NCBI GenBank assembly: GCA_039602395.1
Contig: JBCNJP010000027.1
Coordinates: 112,012,354 to 112,076,353 of the forward strand
Length of the DNA stretch: 64,000 nt
Origin: Deinandra increscens subsp. villosa
Taxonomy: Eukaryota; Streptophyta; Magnoliopsida; Asterales; Asteraceae
Direction of reading: 5' to 3'
Shown here: positions 12,207 to 22,952 of the stretch, one piece after another
Position numbering within the stretch: position 1 is the first letter of the stretch
Layout: each line of letters starts with the position of its first letter
Notes under the pieces: model-generated
Database searches by the model: none
The model's input: the letters and a program-made list of their open reading frames with translations, nothing else
What the model was told of the DNA's origin: nothing
Program-made: the position numbers and the translations under genes

Positions 12207-12303
12207 TCCAAGGATTGAACCTACGATTAAAGGGTGATGACAGGATCGGTAGGTGCAGATCGCAAACAGAGGGCAGTCTCCCTTATCTCAAAGTCAGCCG
12301 TTT

Positions 12304-13890
12304 AATGCAGGAACTAAATCAAAAAATGTCACGGATGATTTAAATGCTAAGTCAATTTTCATTGAGGAGTTGGTTTTGGGAGCTCACGTGGATTTCATAA
12401 GTGTAAAGAAATTGATTTTGAGTTGGAATTATGTCACGTGCAAAAACTATTAAAGATTGAGATGGGCTGCAAAATAAGTTACTTGGAGTTTGGGCTGGTT
12501 CACGTGGACACTAAGGGAAGAAGAAATAAAAAAATCGGTTCCGATGGAATTTAGAAAAAAAAGAGAGAACCCTACGCACATTAATACGAACGGCAGAAAG
12601 AGGAGTTCGACAAAATTTCCAGCCGGCAGAGGAGTTCCAAGGACGATTTCGAAAGCGTGAAAGGCCAAGACAAAGAAGAGGAGATCATCCGGCTTAATCA
12701 TTCGACACCACTAATTAATCCGGGTTTCATCTTTTCTTGTTTTTAATCTTGTAATTGAATCAATACCATGTTCTTGATCAAGACTTTAACTTTCATCTAT
12801 GATTCTTGTTTAGACATGTGTGTTGGCTAATTTAATTAGTACCGCCTAGACCGTTATGATGAATTTTTAGCGTTAATGATTTTTATTCAATTGTGACAAT
12901 TTTCATGATGGATGATTACTCTATTAAATTCCTCTAATTGATTACAATTGGTGTATATGCATATTATTATTAGGGTTTTATTTATTAGTTAATGCTTAGA
13001 TTGCCTTCGAATGTCTTTCGGGTTGGGTAATTTATCTAAAGTCGCTAGCTTTAGGGTTAGTAACCGAAGAGTGGTTTAGGAGACCTCCCGAACCATAGTT
13101 ATTAATTAATATTTATTATCTTGATTTCAATATTCTGCCTATCTAGAGACCCAAAAGGTAATAGATTGTCGGGTAGTCGGGTTGGTTAAGGAACTAGGAC
13201 AACATTGTCTCAAAAGGAAGTGCCCTAGGAATTTAGCTAGTCTGTTATTCGTGTCAGTTGCAGTAATTAGAGGTAGCTCCACTTATCTTAGGGTTCCTTA
13301 GATTGTTTCGAAGGAGGTTATGGTAAGTGAATTGGGATAAACTCAAAAGGTGAACCAATTGTTCGAGTGTTAGAGTTATCAATTAGGAAGGACTCAAAAG
13401 GTGAACTAATCAAATCGGTGAGCGTAATCCAGTCTTTAGGTATTCTATCAGTAACATCCGGAGAGTAATTCAGGGGCTCGTAGAGTTTCTATAGGTTGGT
13501 TGTGTTAAGATCCCGGTTCCATCAGAATTGTCATAGCCGAGTAAGGTCGTTAATATTAATTAGGATTCTAGGTCTAGGTGGTACCTTCCTCAATTTCTGA
13601 ATTCGTCCTAAGTTTCTTTTGGATCGGTTGTTAGTTAGTTAATTTAGTTAAGTTAGTTAATTTATTTCAAAAACCAATTTACAAAATTACTCAATTTTCC
13701 CATTCATAGAGTCCTAGGTTAGAGTCTTGTTCATAGTGTCTCTAGGGTTCCCGGTCTTATATAAGCTATACTGCCACCAATAGGTACACTTGCCTTAGGT
13801 TCGGTCTAGTTTAAGTATTTTTCGGTAAAATTAGGTGTGTCTAGGTCTAGGTTTAATTAGTTATTTTTAGGTATAGTTCCGAACACATCA
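12304..13890 (+). repeat. 3' LTR of element A, right piece (with right copy of the LINE target duplication)
   Basis: 12304-12315 repeats AATGCAGGAACT. From 12316 the LTR resumes; from 12481 it parallels bases 1-1427 and ends GAACACATCA at 13890. Confidence 0.92.
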
Positions 13891-14038
13891 ACCCCAAAAA
13901 AACTTTAATCTTGATTCTTGGTGGTTAGGGCTGAACCACCGATCCACGGTGGAGCCGATTCTGGCTCATTAAACGTCACCTAAAAGCGAAGAATGTTAAC
14001 CTAAACACCGACGACCCTTACAACCGGAGAAAATCGTA
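13891..14038. other. Unassigned 148-bp spacer between elements A and B
   Basis: This is the only stretch outside both elements. It contains a short inverted motif around 13938-13963 (ggctgaaccaccgatccacg, then gtggagccg). I recognise no gene or element. It may be a remnant of whatever A and B inserted into. Confidence 0.4.
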
Positions 14039-17000
14039 TGTAACACCTCGGTCAAAACCAGGGCAACCCGTTGACTTTGACTTTTACTATTACTCTTAAA
14101 TACGTGCATTATCTGTTTATTATCTGATCATTATCTGCTAACCTAGGATATATATAATCGTCTAAATAATTCCCGAGTTTGTAATCAACTATTTTGTCCG
14201 TTTTAAAAATCAAGAGAAACCATTAACGTCTTAATAGAATTTTACCAACAAGAAAAATATATAAAATATGACTTTTATATATTCTCCGCCCGGTGTACGA
14301 ACTGACTTTCGACACGTTAAAAATTAAAGTAATTTTTATGTAATCAAAACTTTTGTCAAGACTTGAGCTCCTCAACCCATTTCACTCAGAAAAATCCGAA
14401 CGTCGACTGAACACTGAATCCGTAACCCCGTTGGGCCCAGTCAGGCCCAACAACCTCAAAACTTATCCGATCGACCCAAAAATTTACCCGATGACTCGTT
14501 GTAACCTAACGAGCGTTTTGACTCAACCCGCCGACCCGGAACCCAACCCGACGCCCGACACATTAACCGGCCCAGTAACTGAACCAAGAACCGGTTGCCC
14601 GGCCCGGTTACCCGGTCCGATCCGGCCCACCTCCGGCCCATCTCCGGCCCACTTTTCGGCCCAAGGCCCAACCGGCCCAACACTTATTTTTTTAAAAATA
14701 ATTTCGGCCCAAACAAAATAAGCCCACTTTTTATAGATTTTAACACAACAAGAGTTTGTATAAAAAGTCCACCACCCTTGTAGTTTTTATAAAAACTAAA
14801 ATTAATGTTTATTTTTCAAACTTTTTATAAACACTAATCCACTATATTTAAACCAACCTATGAACTTTTATAAAATTTTTGAACCGTGAATCACCTCCAA
14901 CTTTTATAAAAAGTCTCCATCTTTTGTTAGAATCACCCACTTCTATTTATTGGTGATTATTTTTAACCACAATTAAAACTAATTACTAGTTGGCAAGGTT
15001 ATTACCCAAAGGGTAATTAACCCACTTTTTAGTATAAAAGGAGACCACCACCATCACAAATTCTTGCACCTCCTAAACACCCTCAAGCTCTCTCCCTCTC
15101 TTCTCCATTTTCGGCTCAACCGTAACCCCCCTCCCTCCTTCCGGCCGCCGGCCACCGCCACCAACCACCGCCGAACCACCGTACCGCTGTCGCCAACCAC
15201 CACCTCATCTCCTACACTTTTTTTTGTGAGTCCTTTAACCCCTTTTCCTTACACTTTCCATACTTAATCTATCACCCAAAACCTCAACAAGTCTCGATAT
15301 AACTTAAAAATAAATTCTTTCTCTAATCCTCTAAAACAACCAACACTTGGGGTTAATAATACAAGTGACTTGATCTAACACATCTTTGGTGGTTGTGCAC
15401 TAAAGAAACCAAATTGGGAGTATTATGTATCAAACTTAGATCATTTATATTTATCTTGCATTTAATTACTTGTTATTTAATTTCTTGCAATTTATTTACT
15501 TGTTATTTATTTATCTTGGTCCTAACACATTACCTAACACTAATGTGTTAGTTTATGTGTCCTAATACCTCAAGTATTAGTAAGATTTGTTCACTTGGTT
15601 GAACATAAAGGTCCAACCTATTGCTAGTTGATTATTTATTTTATTTGATATATATTTACTAACTCATGGCTTAAATAAATGATCTAACAACATTAACTTC
15701 TTTGAATAAACCCATGACTTAATTCTAACACATAAGTGTTAGTAGAAATCCTTGTAAGTGTTGAAAATATAAAACATAATCATTGGACAAGTTAGATGAC
15801 CTACAAAAACCATGGATTTAATTTTGATAAACAATGACTTGTTTAAAAATTAATAAATAAAATATTCCTAAAAGACATGGAATAAATGGATTTTTGACTT
15901 AAAAATGACTTAGATTTTAAGTCAACATGTTATAATATATATTTACTTTATAAAAACTAGTCACCAAAACTCAAGACTTTAATTTGTTGGTGAATTTAAT
16001 TCACCAAAACCTTAAAATAGATTTTATACTTTTGCTAAATCAAGTAAAAATGCCTTTACTATCATCACATTTATAACCATCATTTGGACTTTATTATATA
16101 GATTTTTAACTATAAAAAGACATTTTTATAAACCTTGATCAACAAACCCTAAAAGTCTAGTTTCAAGTCGATGATTTTTATAAGATTAAATGAAATTTTT
16201 ATTTATAAAAATAAGCTACAAACTGTTACGGATCAGATCTGATCCTGACACCTTTTCGACACATGTTTTTGATGTTTTAAATAAACCAAATTGACCGAAA
16301 TAGAGAAACGTTGCGTAGGGAGAAAACCGGGATCAAAACAGATTAATACGCAACGAGAAAACTCAATTTTAGTGACTTATTTCAAAACCGACCAAAAATA
16401 TATTTTAAGATTTGAAACTAACCTAAAAGAATATTCTTGACATTTCCTAAAAATATATAAAGTCCAAAAGCAATAAAAGTCTATTTATTAAACAAAACCG
16501 GTAATTACATTTTCTATAAACTTTGAATAAAATATTTTAGTTATAAAATATTTAAAACGATTACGACACCAAACGTTTTGACTTGGAAAATAACTATTGG
16601 TTATTTCTAAATAAAAACGTTCGCATTTTAAGTGATAACATAAAACGTTTATGACGATCCAAACATCAAATAATTATATTTGAACATATAATTATTTTTA
16701 ACACTTAAACTTTTAATTAAGTAAAAGATGGTCATCTTAAGTCATCCTATGATTATAACTTTTGTTAAAGTGGATTTATAAATCTTTTAAATGTATAAGT
16801 ATAGATACAAAGACTTGTATTTATTTTTAACTCACTTATACTATTTCAATAAACCTTGTCACATATTTTACTTGAAAATATATATAATTATTTTGTCAAA
16901 TAATTATAAAGGTTTAAGTCATGACATATATAAATCTATCTATAAATAATAATAGACATTATTATTTATTTCAACGTTTAAAACTTGATTGATTTCTTTT

Positions 17001-18120
17001 AAGTTAAATTGACTTACTGATTTATTTAACTTTCCTTTATATTTATTTTGGCATAAATATAAGTATTGATTTTCGTATTTTTATATGATTAATAAATATT
17101 ATCAAACGGACTTCCAAAACTAACACAAACGGGATATTATATCAAGACTTGAGCGGTATCGTTTGGGTGACAATATTGTTACTCAATAACCAAATGCCTT
17201 ATATATATATATATATGCATTGTATTATTATTTATTAGGACGTTACTTGAACCCTTTCATTTCCGGACTTGCATACTTATCACTATTCACCTAGATCAGG
17301 TGAGTCTCACAGCCCTTTTCTTTTAAACTGTTTTAATACTTTGGGGGAGAAATCATGAACTAAACTGTTTTATACTTGATATATCGGTCGAACTGTACTC
17401 TGCCGTATGATTAAATGTTCTTTACTTACCCTACAGATGGGTACATTTCGTTACATAACGAATTGTCGCAAATCCCACTATTAATTGAATTTGATTAGTT
17501 TTGTTCGAAACGGTAACTAGTGAATAGATGTATTTGGGTTAACAACCCTACTTAATTGGTAGCTCCAATCCCGATGTGTGCATTTGTCGAGTAGTACACG
17601 CCAGTTATTATTGTTCCATTGCAGTATCTTTAGGGAAGATGCTATGAGTGGGTAAATCTGTTAGTTTCAAATTCAAAGTTCATTGCTAAATATTACATCA
17701 CGGTGACCATATCCTTATCTTGTATACCTTAAACCATTTACAAACTATTTGTAGAGTCTTAAACCTATGAACTCACCAACGTTATGTTGACCCTTTTAAA
17801 CTCATGATTTCCTCAGGTAACTAAATGTATCCGCACGTGCAAACGGAGCCATCACTCATAAACGGACCTGCTGCTGATGGAGTCATAGTCCCGATTTATC
17901 CACCTAACTATTTTCAAGCATTTTAGGAACTATCGTAACTTTTAAGAACTATTTACACCTTTATTATTAATTGTAAGACAATGTCATTTTACCACTATTT
18001 CCGCTGCAATCCAAATGACGTTTTGTTTATCAATTGTTTTACTATTAATTGTTCTAAGTATCCATGACTATGATTTCATGACGTCACACGCCTCCGTTCC
18101 CGAAAGTCCAGGGTGTGACA
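14039..18120 (+). repeat. 5' LTR of element B (4,082 bp)
   Basis: It begins TGTAACACC and ends GGGTGTGACA directly before the primer site. It is homologous to 59678-62593. The LTR is unusually long and AT-rich, with a pyrimidine-rich CCACC/CCGCC leader at 15050-15230 and an (AT)n run at about 17200-17215. Confidence 0.93.
15033..15040 (+). promoter_or_regulatory. TATA box in the element B LTR
   Basis: TATAAAAG lies about 25-30 bases before the CCACC-rich stretch that would start the transcript. It is conserved in the second LTR at 60670-60677. Confidence 0.65.
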
Positions 18121-18123
18121 GAT

Positions 18124-18135
18124 TGGTATCAGAGC
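18124..18135 (+). other. Primer-binding site of element B (tRNA-iMet)
   Basis: TGGTATCAGAGC, three bases after the LTR end, matches the complement of plant initiator tRNA-Met, the standard primer of chromoviruses. Confidence 0.92.
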
Positions 18136-18360
18136 CGTGGTTATAGAGAACTAGGTTTCATAAATAAAAACGAAAACAAAACCTGTACTATAACCCGCTC
18201 TGAAGGTACCGTTTGCACGCAAGGCCAACTCAAGTGGTAACGATTATTATGATTTATGCTTAAGCGTTTATTTCATAACTTGCATTAGATTTATTTACCT
18301 TAAATGTTTATATGCTTACTTGTTCTAACGCTGCATTTACTTGAACTTGTTATCGAAGTG

Positions 18361-18659
18361 ATGGCTTCCGCTAACGAGGCCATTTGCATCTCGTCGAGCT
18401 CCAAGGACGAGTCAGCCCCTCGATCACCCGAGTGGATAGCTTGGAGGAGACTAGGACCACTACTCAGAGTGCCCTAGAGTCTCTTCATGCTGGCGTAACG
18501 GATGCTAGTGCGTTTGCTGCTAACAACTCTGTTACCATCGAGCTTTTGCAGATGAGAGTTGCCACTCTCGAGGGCCATGTCGAGCGACTTCTTTCTTTCT
18601 TAGCACTCATGGCCCATGTTACTGGCACTCTTGCTCTACCCCCAGGCCCCCGTTTTTAG
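18361..18659 (+). pseudogene. Short coiled-coil reading frame between primer site and gag of element B
   Basis: An ATG at 18361 starts a Ser-rich N-terminus that ends early. A second frame from about 18384 reads a heptad-like segment (LESLHAGVTDASAF, ELLQMRVATLEGHVERLL) up to the TAG at 18657. The two frames together suggest one short protein with a frameshift. It lies upstream of, and separate from, the gag start at 19015. It may be an accessory ORF or a detached gag N-terminus. I do not recognise a named family. Confidence 0.4.
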
Positions 18660-19014
18660 GATGCTTTAGATTTGACCTACCATTTTCACCTACCATTTTG
18701 ACCCACCATTTTATTAGTAAATCCTGATGAAGTAATATTTTTTTGGGATTGCACTCCCATTAGCTAGTTATGTACTTACTTTAAGTTAACCCCTTTTGCA
18801 TGATTTATAACTAATATGGCGGTATGGAATGTAACTTGTAGTTTATCTTATCGTGTTGAATGGTTGAGTTATTTATTATTGTGATACTTGTGTTACTTGC
18901 CCTGGTATTAAATGTATGTCATGGTTGTTATTCTTGAGCTTGCAATAACCCCATCCTCATATGGTCTAAACCATTTGTTTTCTTTATGTTGTCATTGAAA
19001 CGTAAAGAAGAAAC

Positions 19015-20200
19015 ATGCCTCCTAGACGTGGTGCCAGGAACACATCGCCCAACCAACCAATGAGTGATGCCGACATTGAGGAATCACTCAACGAGTTGCT
19101 GAAGCTGTTGCTGCAAGCGAAACTCAACGGGATCACGACAGACAAAATAAAAATCCACCACATGGTAAGGTTTAACGATCTCAATGTTAGAAAACATCCA
19201 GACTACAATTTCTCCGAATTGTATTCAAATGTTTTAACATTGCAGGTCCCCGCGACTGTTCATACAAGGACTTTATGAACTGCAAACCCACTAACTTCAA
19301 GGGCACGGAAGGTGCCATGGATTTCATTCGTTGGTTTGAACGGATGAAATCAGTTTTTTGCATTAGAAACTGCCCGCTGGCGTCATGTTTAAGTACTCTA
19401 CATTCACTTTTACTGATGGCGTGCTAACTTGGTGGAATTCTTACGCTGACGCCATGGGAACAGACCTGGCTTACGCAATGACTTGGGATGAGCTTAAAAA
19501 ACTCCTGCGTGACGAATACTGCCCGAGAGAAGAATTGCAGATATTGGAAGCTGAATTCTGGAGTTTGGAAATGAACGGTTCTGACATCGCTAGTTAAACG
19601 AAGCGATTCCGCGAACTCGCGCACCTTTGTTTAACCATGGTCACTCTGCCGTACAAGAAAATCGAGAGATACATTTGGGGTCTTGCACCTCACATTCAGG
19701 GGAATGTTCTTTCGTCGAACCCTGCCAATTTTCAGGATGCTGTGCGTCTTGCCCACCACCTAGTCTATCAGGCCACACGCCAAGGTGTGACCTTTTCCAA
19801 GAAGAATTCCGAAGTCAAGATTCCCGAGGTCGGTCCAGCCACCTCATCTGGAAAGAAGCCGGACAACAAAAGGAAGCACAGTTTCTGGAAGAATAAGCCA
19901 GACATGAACCCTGAAAAGGCCCCTGCCAAAGGACCCGAGCCGACTAAAGTTTATGCTGCTACCGCACCTGCTCAGGCACCAAAGAAGACAGGCTACACCG
20001 GTAATGCACCTCTGTGCAACAAGTGAAACCTCCACCACACCCTTGACTATGGAAATGTTTACTGTGGCCACTACAAGACCAAGGGTCACATCACTCGTGA
20101 TTGCCCGAATCGTGCATGTTTTGGTTGTGGTGTTACTGGTCACCTGAAGAAGGGCTGCCCCAAGGCGAAGGATCAGAAACAGGCGAAAGACAGAGTTTTT
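19015..20200 (+). pseudogene. gag: gag of element B (frameshifted), zinc knuckles at the end
   Basis: This is the structural protein of the retrotransposon particle. The start MPPRRGARN at 19015 is the usual chromovirus Gag opening. Retrotrans_gag features follow (FKGTEGAMDFIRWFE, LTWWNSYA, WDELKKLLRDEYCP) but lie in a second frame after a shift near 19250, and another shift occurs near 19380. Further breaks are a TAA at 19595-19597 and a TGA at 20024-20026. Two zinc knuckles close the domain: CGHYKTKGHITRDC (first position pair altered) and CFGCGVTGHLKKGC (intact CX2CX4HX4C). It is followed in the same frame by the protease. Confidence 0.88.
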
Positions 20201-20540
20201 ATGATTAAGGCTGGAGAAGCACGTCGCGATCCAAACACCGTGACGGGCACGTTTCTACTTAACAACCAATTTGCTTCTGTTTTATTCGATACTGGTGCCG
20301 ATAGAAGCTTTGTGTCTACCGATTTTAGCCAATTACTAGGAATCGCCCCTGTTGCCCTAGACACTAAGTTCACAGTAGAATTAGCAAATGGTGACCTAAC
20401 AGAAACTGGAGAAATGTACTAAGACTGCTCGCTTGAACTCTCAGATTATGTTTTCCACATCGACCTTATGCCTGTTGATCTAGGAAGCTTTGATATTGTT
20501 ATTGGAATGATTGGTTATCAAAGAACCATGCCGAGATAGT
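20201..20540 (+). pseudogene. Aspartic protease of element B
   Basis: The pepsin-like retroviral protease matures Gag-Pol. The active-site triad segment is LFDTGADRSFVS at about 20283-20318, and a later strand reads FDIVIGM. A TAA at 20420-20422 and a TAG at 20537-20539 interrupt it. After this point the polyprotein continues in another frame. Confidence 0.85.
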
Positions 20541-20689
20541 TTGCCATGAGAAGATAGTCCGCGTACCACTCGCAGACGGCAACACTCTTAGCGTACAAGG
20601 CAAAAAGAGTGGAACCCCGCTAAATATCATATCGAGTATGAAGGCTCGTAAGTTTCTTTGAAAAGGATGTCAAGCCATTCTAGCTCATG

Positions 20690-21795
20690 TTACGGAGAAG
20701 AAGCCCAAGGAGAAGCGCATCGAAGATGTTCCTACGATCTGCGAATTTCCGGAAGTTTTCCCCGAAGACTTGCCTGGTTTACCACCAACTCGACAAGTGG
20801 AACTTCGTATCAAATTGACGCTTGGAGTCGCCCCCGTCGCCAGATCGCCCTACCACCTAACACCGTCAGAAATGCAAGAATTATCTAACCAACTGCAAGA
20901 GTTGTTAGATAAAGGCTTTATCCGCCCGAGCCACTCGCCGTGGGGAGCTCCTGTCTTGTTTATGAAGAAGAAGGATGGAACGTTTCGGATGTGTATCGAT
21001 TACAGAGAGTTGAACAAGTTAACGGTGAAGAACCGCTACCCGCTACCGAGAATCGACGACTTATTATACGAGCTCCAATGATTGAGTTACTACTCCAAGA
21101 TTGACCTGAGATCCAGTTATCACCAGCTACGAGTTAGAGACGAGGATGTTTCGAAGATAGAATTTAGAACACACTATGGTCATTACGAGTTCCTCGTTAT
21201 GCCTTTTGGTTTAACTAACGCACCCGCTGTGTTCATGGATTTGATGAACCGCGTATGTAAACCATACCTAGATAAATTTGTTATCGTGTTTATCGATGAT
21301 ATTCTCATATACTCTCGAAGCAAGAAAGAACACGAACAACATTTGAGACTTATCTTGGAATTGCTGAAGAAGGAAGAATTGTACGCGAAGTTTTCCAAAT
21401 GTGACTTTTGGATTCGCGAGGTACACTTTTTGGGTCATGTCATCAACGACCAGGGAATTCATGTTGATCCAGCCAAAGTTGAGGCTATCAAAGACTGGAG
21501 TGCTCCCACTACTCCTACTGAGATATGCCAATTCTTGGGTCTCGCTGGATATTATTGCCGATTCATTGAGAACTTCTCAATGATCGCCCAGCCCCTGACT
21601 GCATTGACTCAGAAAGATAAGAAATTCATTTGGGATGCCAAAGCAGAAGAAGCCTTTCAGAAGTTGAAGCAGAAGCTTTACGATGCACCGATCCTATCTC
21701 TACCTGATGGAATAAAAGATTTTGTAGTTTACTGTGATGCTTCGCATCAAGGATTGGGTTGCGTATTAATGCAACGTGAGAAAGTTATCGCCTAT
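20690..21795 (+). pseudogene. pol: Reverse transcriptase and N-terminal half of RNase H of element B
   Basis: RT blocks are in order: FPEDLPGLPP, GFIRPSHSPWGAPV, FRMCIDYRELNKLT, YYSKIDLRSSYHQ, FGLTNAPAVF and the catalytic FIDDILIYS (usual YxDD with F first). RNase H begins at about 21610 (FVVYCDASHQGLGCVLMQ) and is cut at 21795 by an insertion; its remainder starts at 34201. One in-frame TGA at 21079-21081 replaces a glycine-type codon before the second catalytic block. The element is therefore inactive. Confidence 0.92.
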
Positions 21796-22310
21796 TGTCA
21801 CACCCCGATATTTCTGATTATGTGGGCATGTGACGTCATGGGGTCATAGTCTTGGATACAAGGAACGACTCTTGCGAGTTTCGTTTACGCTTGAAAACCA
21901 AATAGTTATCAAAGATTGCAACGGATTTAATAAAGGATAACATTGTCTTATAATTTAAAACGATACATTCAAATAGAAGTTACGAGTGTTCATGATTTAT
22001 TTAAATGATTTATTTAAATAGCAAAAGGGGTGACCATGACTCCATTCCTAATGCAGGCCCTAGTAGATGATAGACTTCCCATTTGCACACCGAGAGCGAT
22101 TCTTAGTTACCTGAGAAATACATGAGTTTAAAAGGGTCAAAATAATGTTGGTGAGTTCACAGGTTTTGGACTCTACAAAATGTATTTGTAAAATGTTGTT
22201 GATGTACGAGATATTATAAAGGTTTACCCGTCATTGCATTGATCTACCTGTACCATGATTTCAAACACTAACAGATTTACCCACCTATGGTAATTTCCCC
22301 TAAGAAATAC
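21796..22310 (-). mobile_element. LTR fragment (chromovirus type, minus orientation) at the left end of the RNase H insertion
   Basis: It begins TGTCACACCCCG, the reverse of the TGTGACA end typical of these LTRs. Its first 80 bases resemble the reversed end of the element B LTR (tgacgtcatg, tcatagtc, ttggatac). It is directly preceded by CCTAT (21791-21795); the right junction of the whole insertion has ACTAT at 34200-34204, an imperfect duplication. It is cut at 22311 by another LTR. Confidence 0.7.
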
Positions 22311-22452
22311 TGATGTGTTGCAAACACATCCTAAATTAAGAGTCTTTTATTTTATAATTTGAGTCCATTTGAGTCAGTTTCCATTTGTTTTGAATGCTTT
22401 TATTAAAGTTTGAGTCTTTTGGTCCTTTTTATGTTTTCTTATAAGTTTTATA
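22311..22452 (+). mobile_element. Start of an A-like LTR, running into the assembly gap
   Basis: TGATGTGTTGC and the next about 140 bases match the start of the solo LTR at 9227 (same hairpin, same ccatttgagtcagtttccat, same tattaaagtttgagtctt). The rest is lost in the N run. No matching ACATCA end is visible downstream of the gap. Confidence 0.85.
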
Positions 22453-22952
22453 NNNNNNNNNNNNNNNNNNNNNNNNNNNNNNNNNNNNNNNNNNNNNNNN
22501 NNNNNNNNNNNNNNNNNNNNNNNNNNNNNNNNNNNNNNNNNNNNNNNNNNNNNNNNNNNNNNNNNNNNNNNNNNNNNNNNNNNNNNNNNNNNNNNNNNNN
22601 NNNNNNNNNNNNNNNNNNNNNNNNNNNNNNNNNNNNNNNNNNNNNNNNNNNNNNNNNNNNNNNNNNNNNNNNNNNNNNNNNNNNNNNNNNNNNNNNNNNN
22701 NNNNNNNNNNNNNNNNNNNNNNNNNNNNNNNNNNNNNNNNNNNNNNNNNNNNNNNNNNNNNNNNNNNNNNNNNNNNNNNNNNNNNNNNNNNNNNNNNNNN
22801 NNNNNNNNNNNNNNNNNNNNNNNNNNNNNNNNNNNNNNNNNNNNNNNNNNNNNNNNNNNNNNNNNNNNNNNNNNNNNNNNNNNNNNNNNNNNNNNNNNNN
22901 NNNNNNNNNNNNNNNNNNNNNNNNNNNNNNNNNNNNNNNNNNNNNNNNNNNN
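22453..22952. other. Assembly gap of exactly 500 N
   Basis: The round length is the mark of a placeholder gap, so the true distance and even the join of the two sides are unknown. Confidence 0.97.

Larger units (their letters stand above)
4767..12303 (-). mobile_element. Near full-length L1-type LINE, minus strand
   Basis: The element is flanked by a perfect 12-bp target duplication and ends (plus-strand left side) in a T-run, the complement of a short poly(A) tail. Removing the later solo LTR leaves about 5.9 kb with the plant L1 order: short leader (about 100 bases), ORF1 with an RNA-binding domain, then ORF2 with endonuclease, reverse transcriptase and zinc-binding C-terminus. The 5' end looks complete because ORF1 still has its start. 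It sits in the 3' LTR of element A, so it is younger than A. Confidence 0.93.
1..13890 (+). mobile_element. Element A: non-autonomous LTR retrotransposon (Athila-like signals), 5' end off window
   Basis: Two direct copies of one LTR (1-1427, truncated at the window edge, and 4447-4766 joined to 12304-13890) flank about 3.0 kb of internal DNA. A primer site follows the first copy and a purine tract precedes the second. The interior holds one open frame (1690-2982) and no protease, RT, RNase H or integrase, so transposition must have used proteins supplied in trans. The tRNA-Asp primer site and phrases such as gacaatgtg and aagtgtgggga near 3320-3350 are typical of Athila-related elements; that placement is inference. 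By eye about 20 substitutions separate the two LTRs over roughly 1.4 kb, so it is fairly young. The 3' LTR was later split by a LINE. The expected 5-bp target copy at 13891-13895 (ACCCC) cannot be checked against the missing left flank. Confidence 0.88.
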
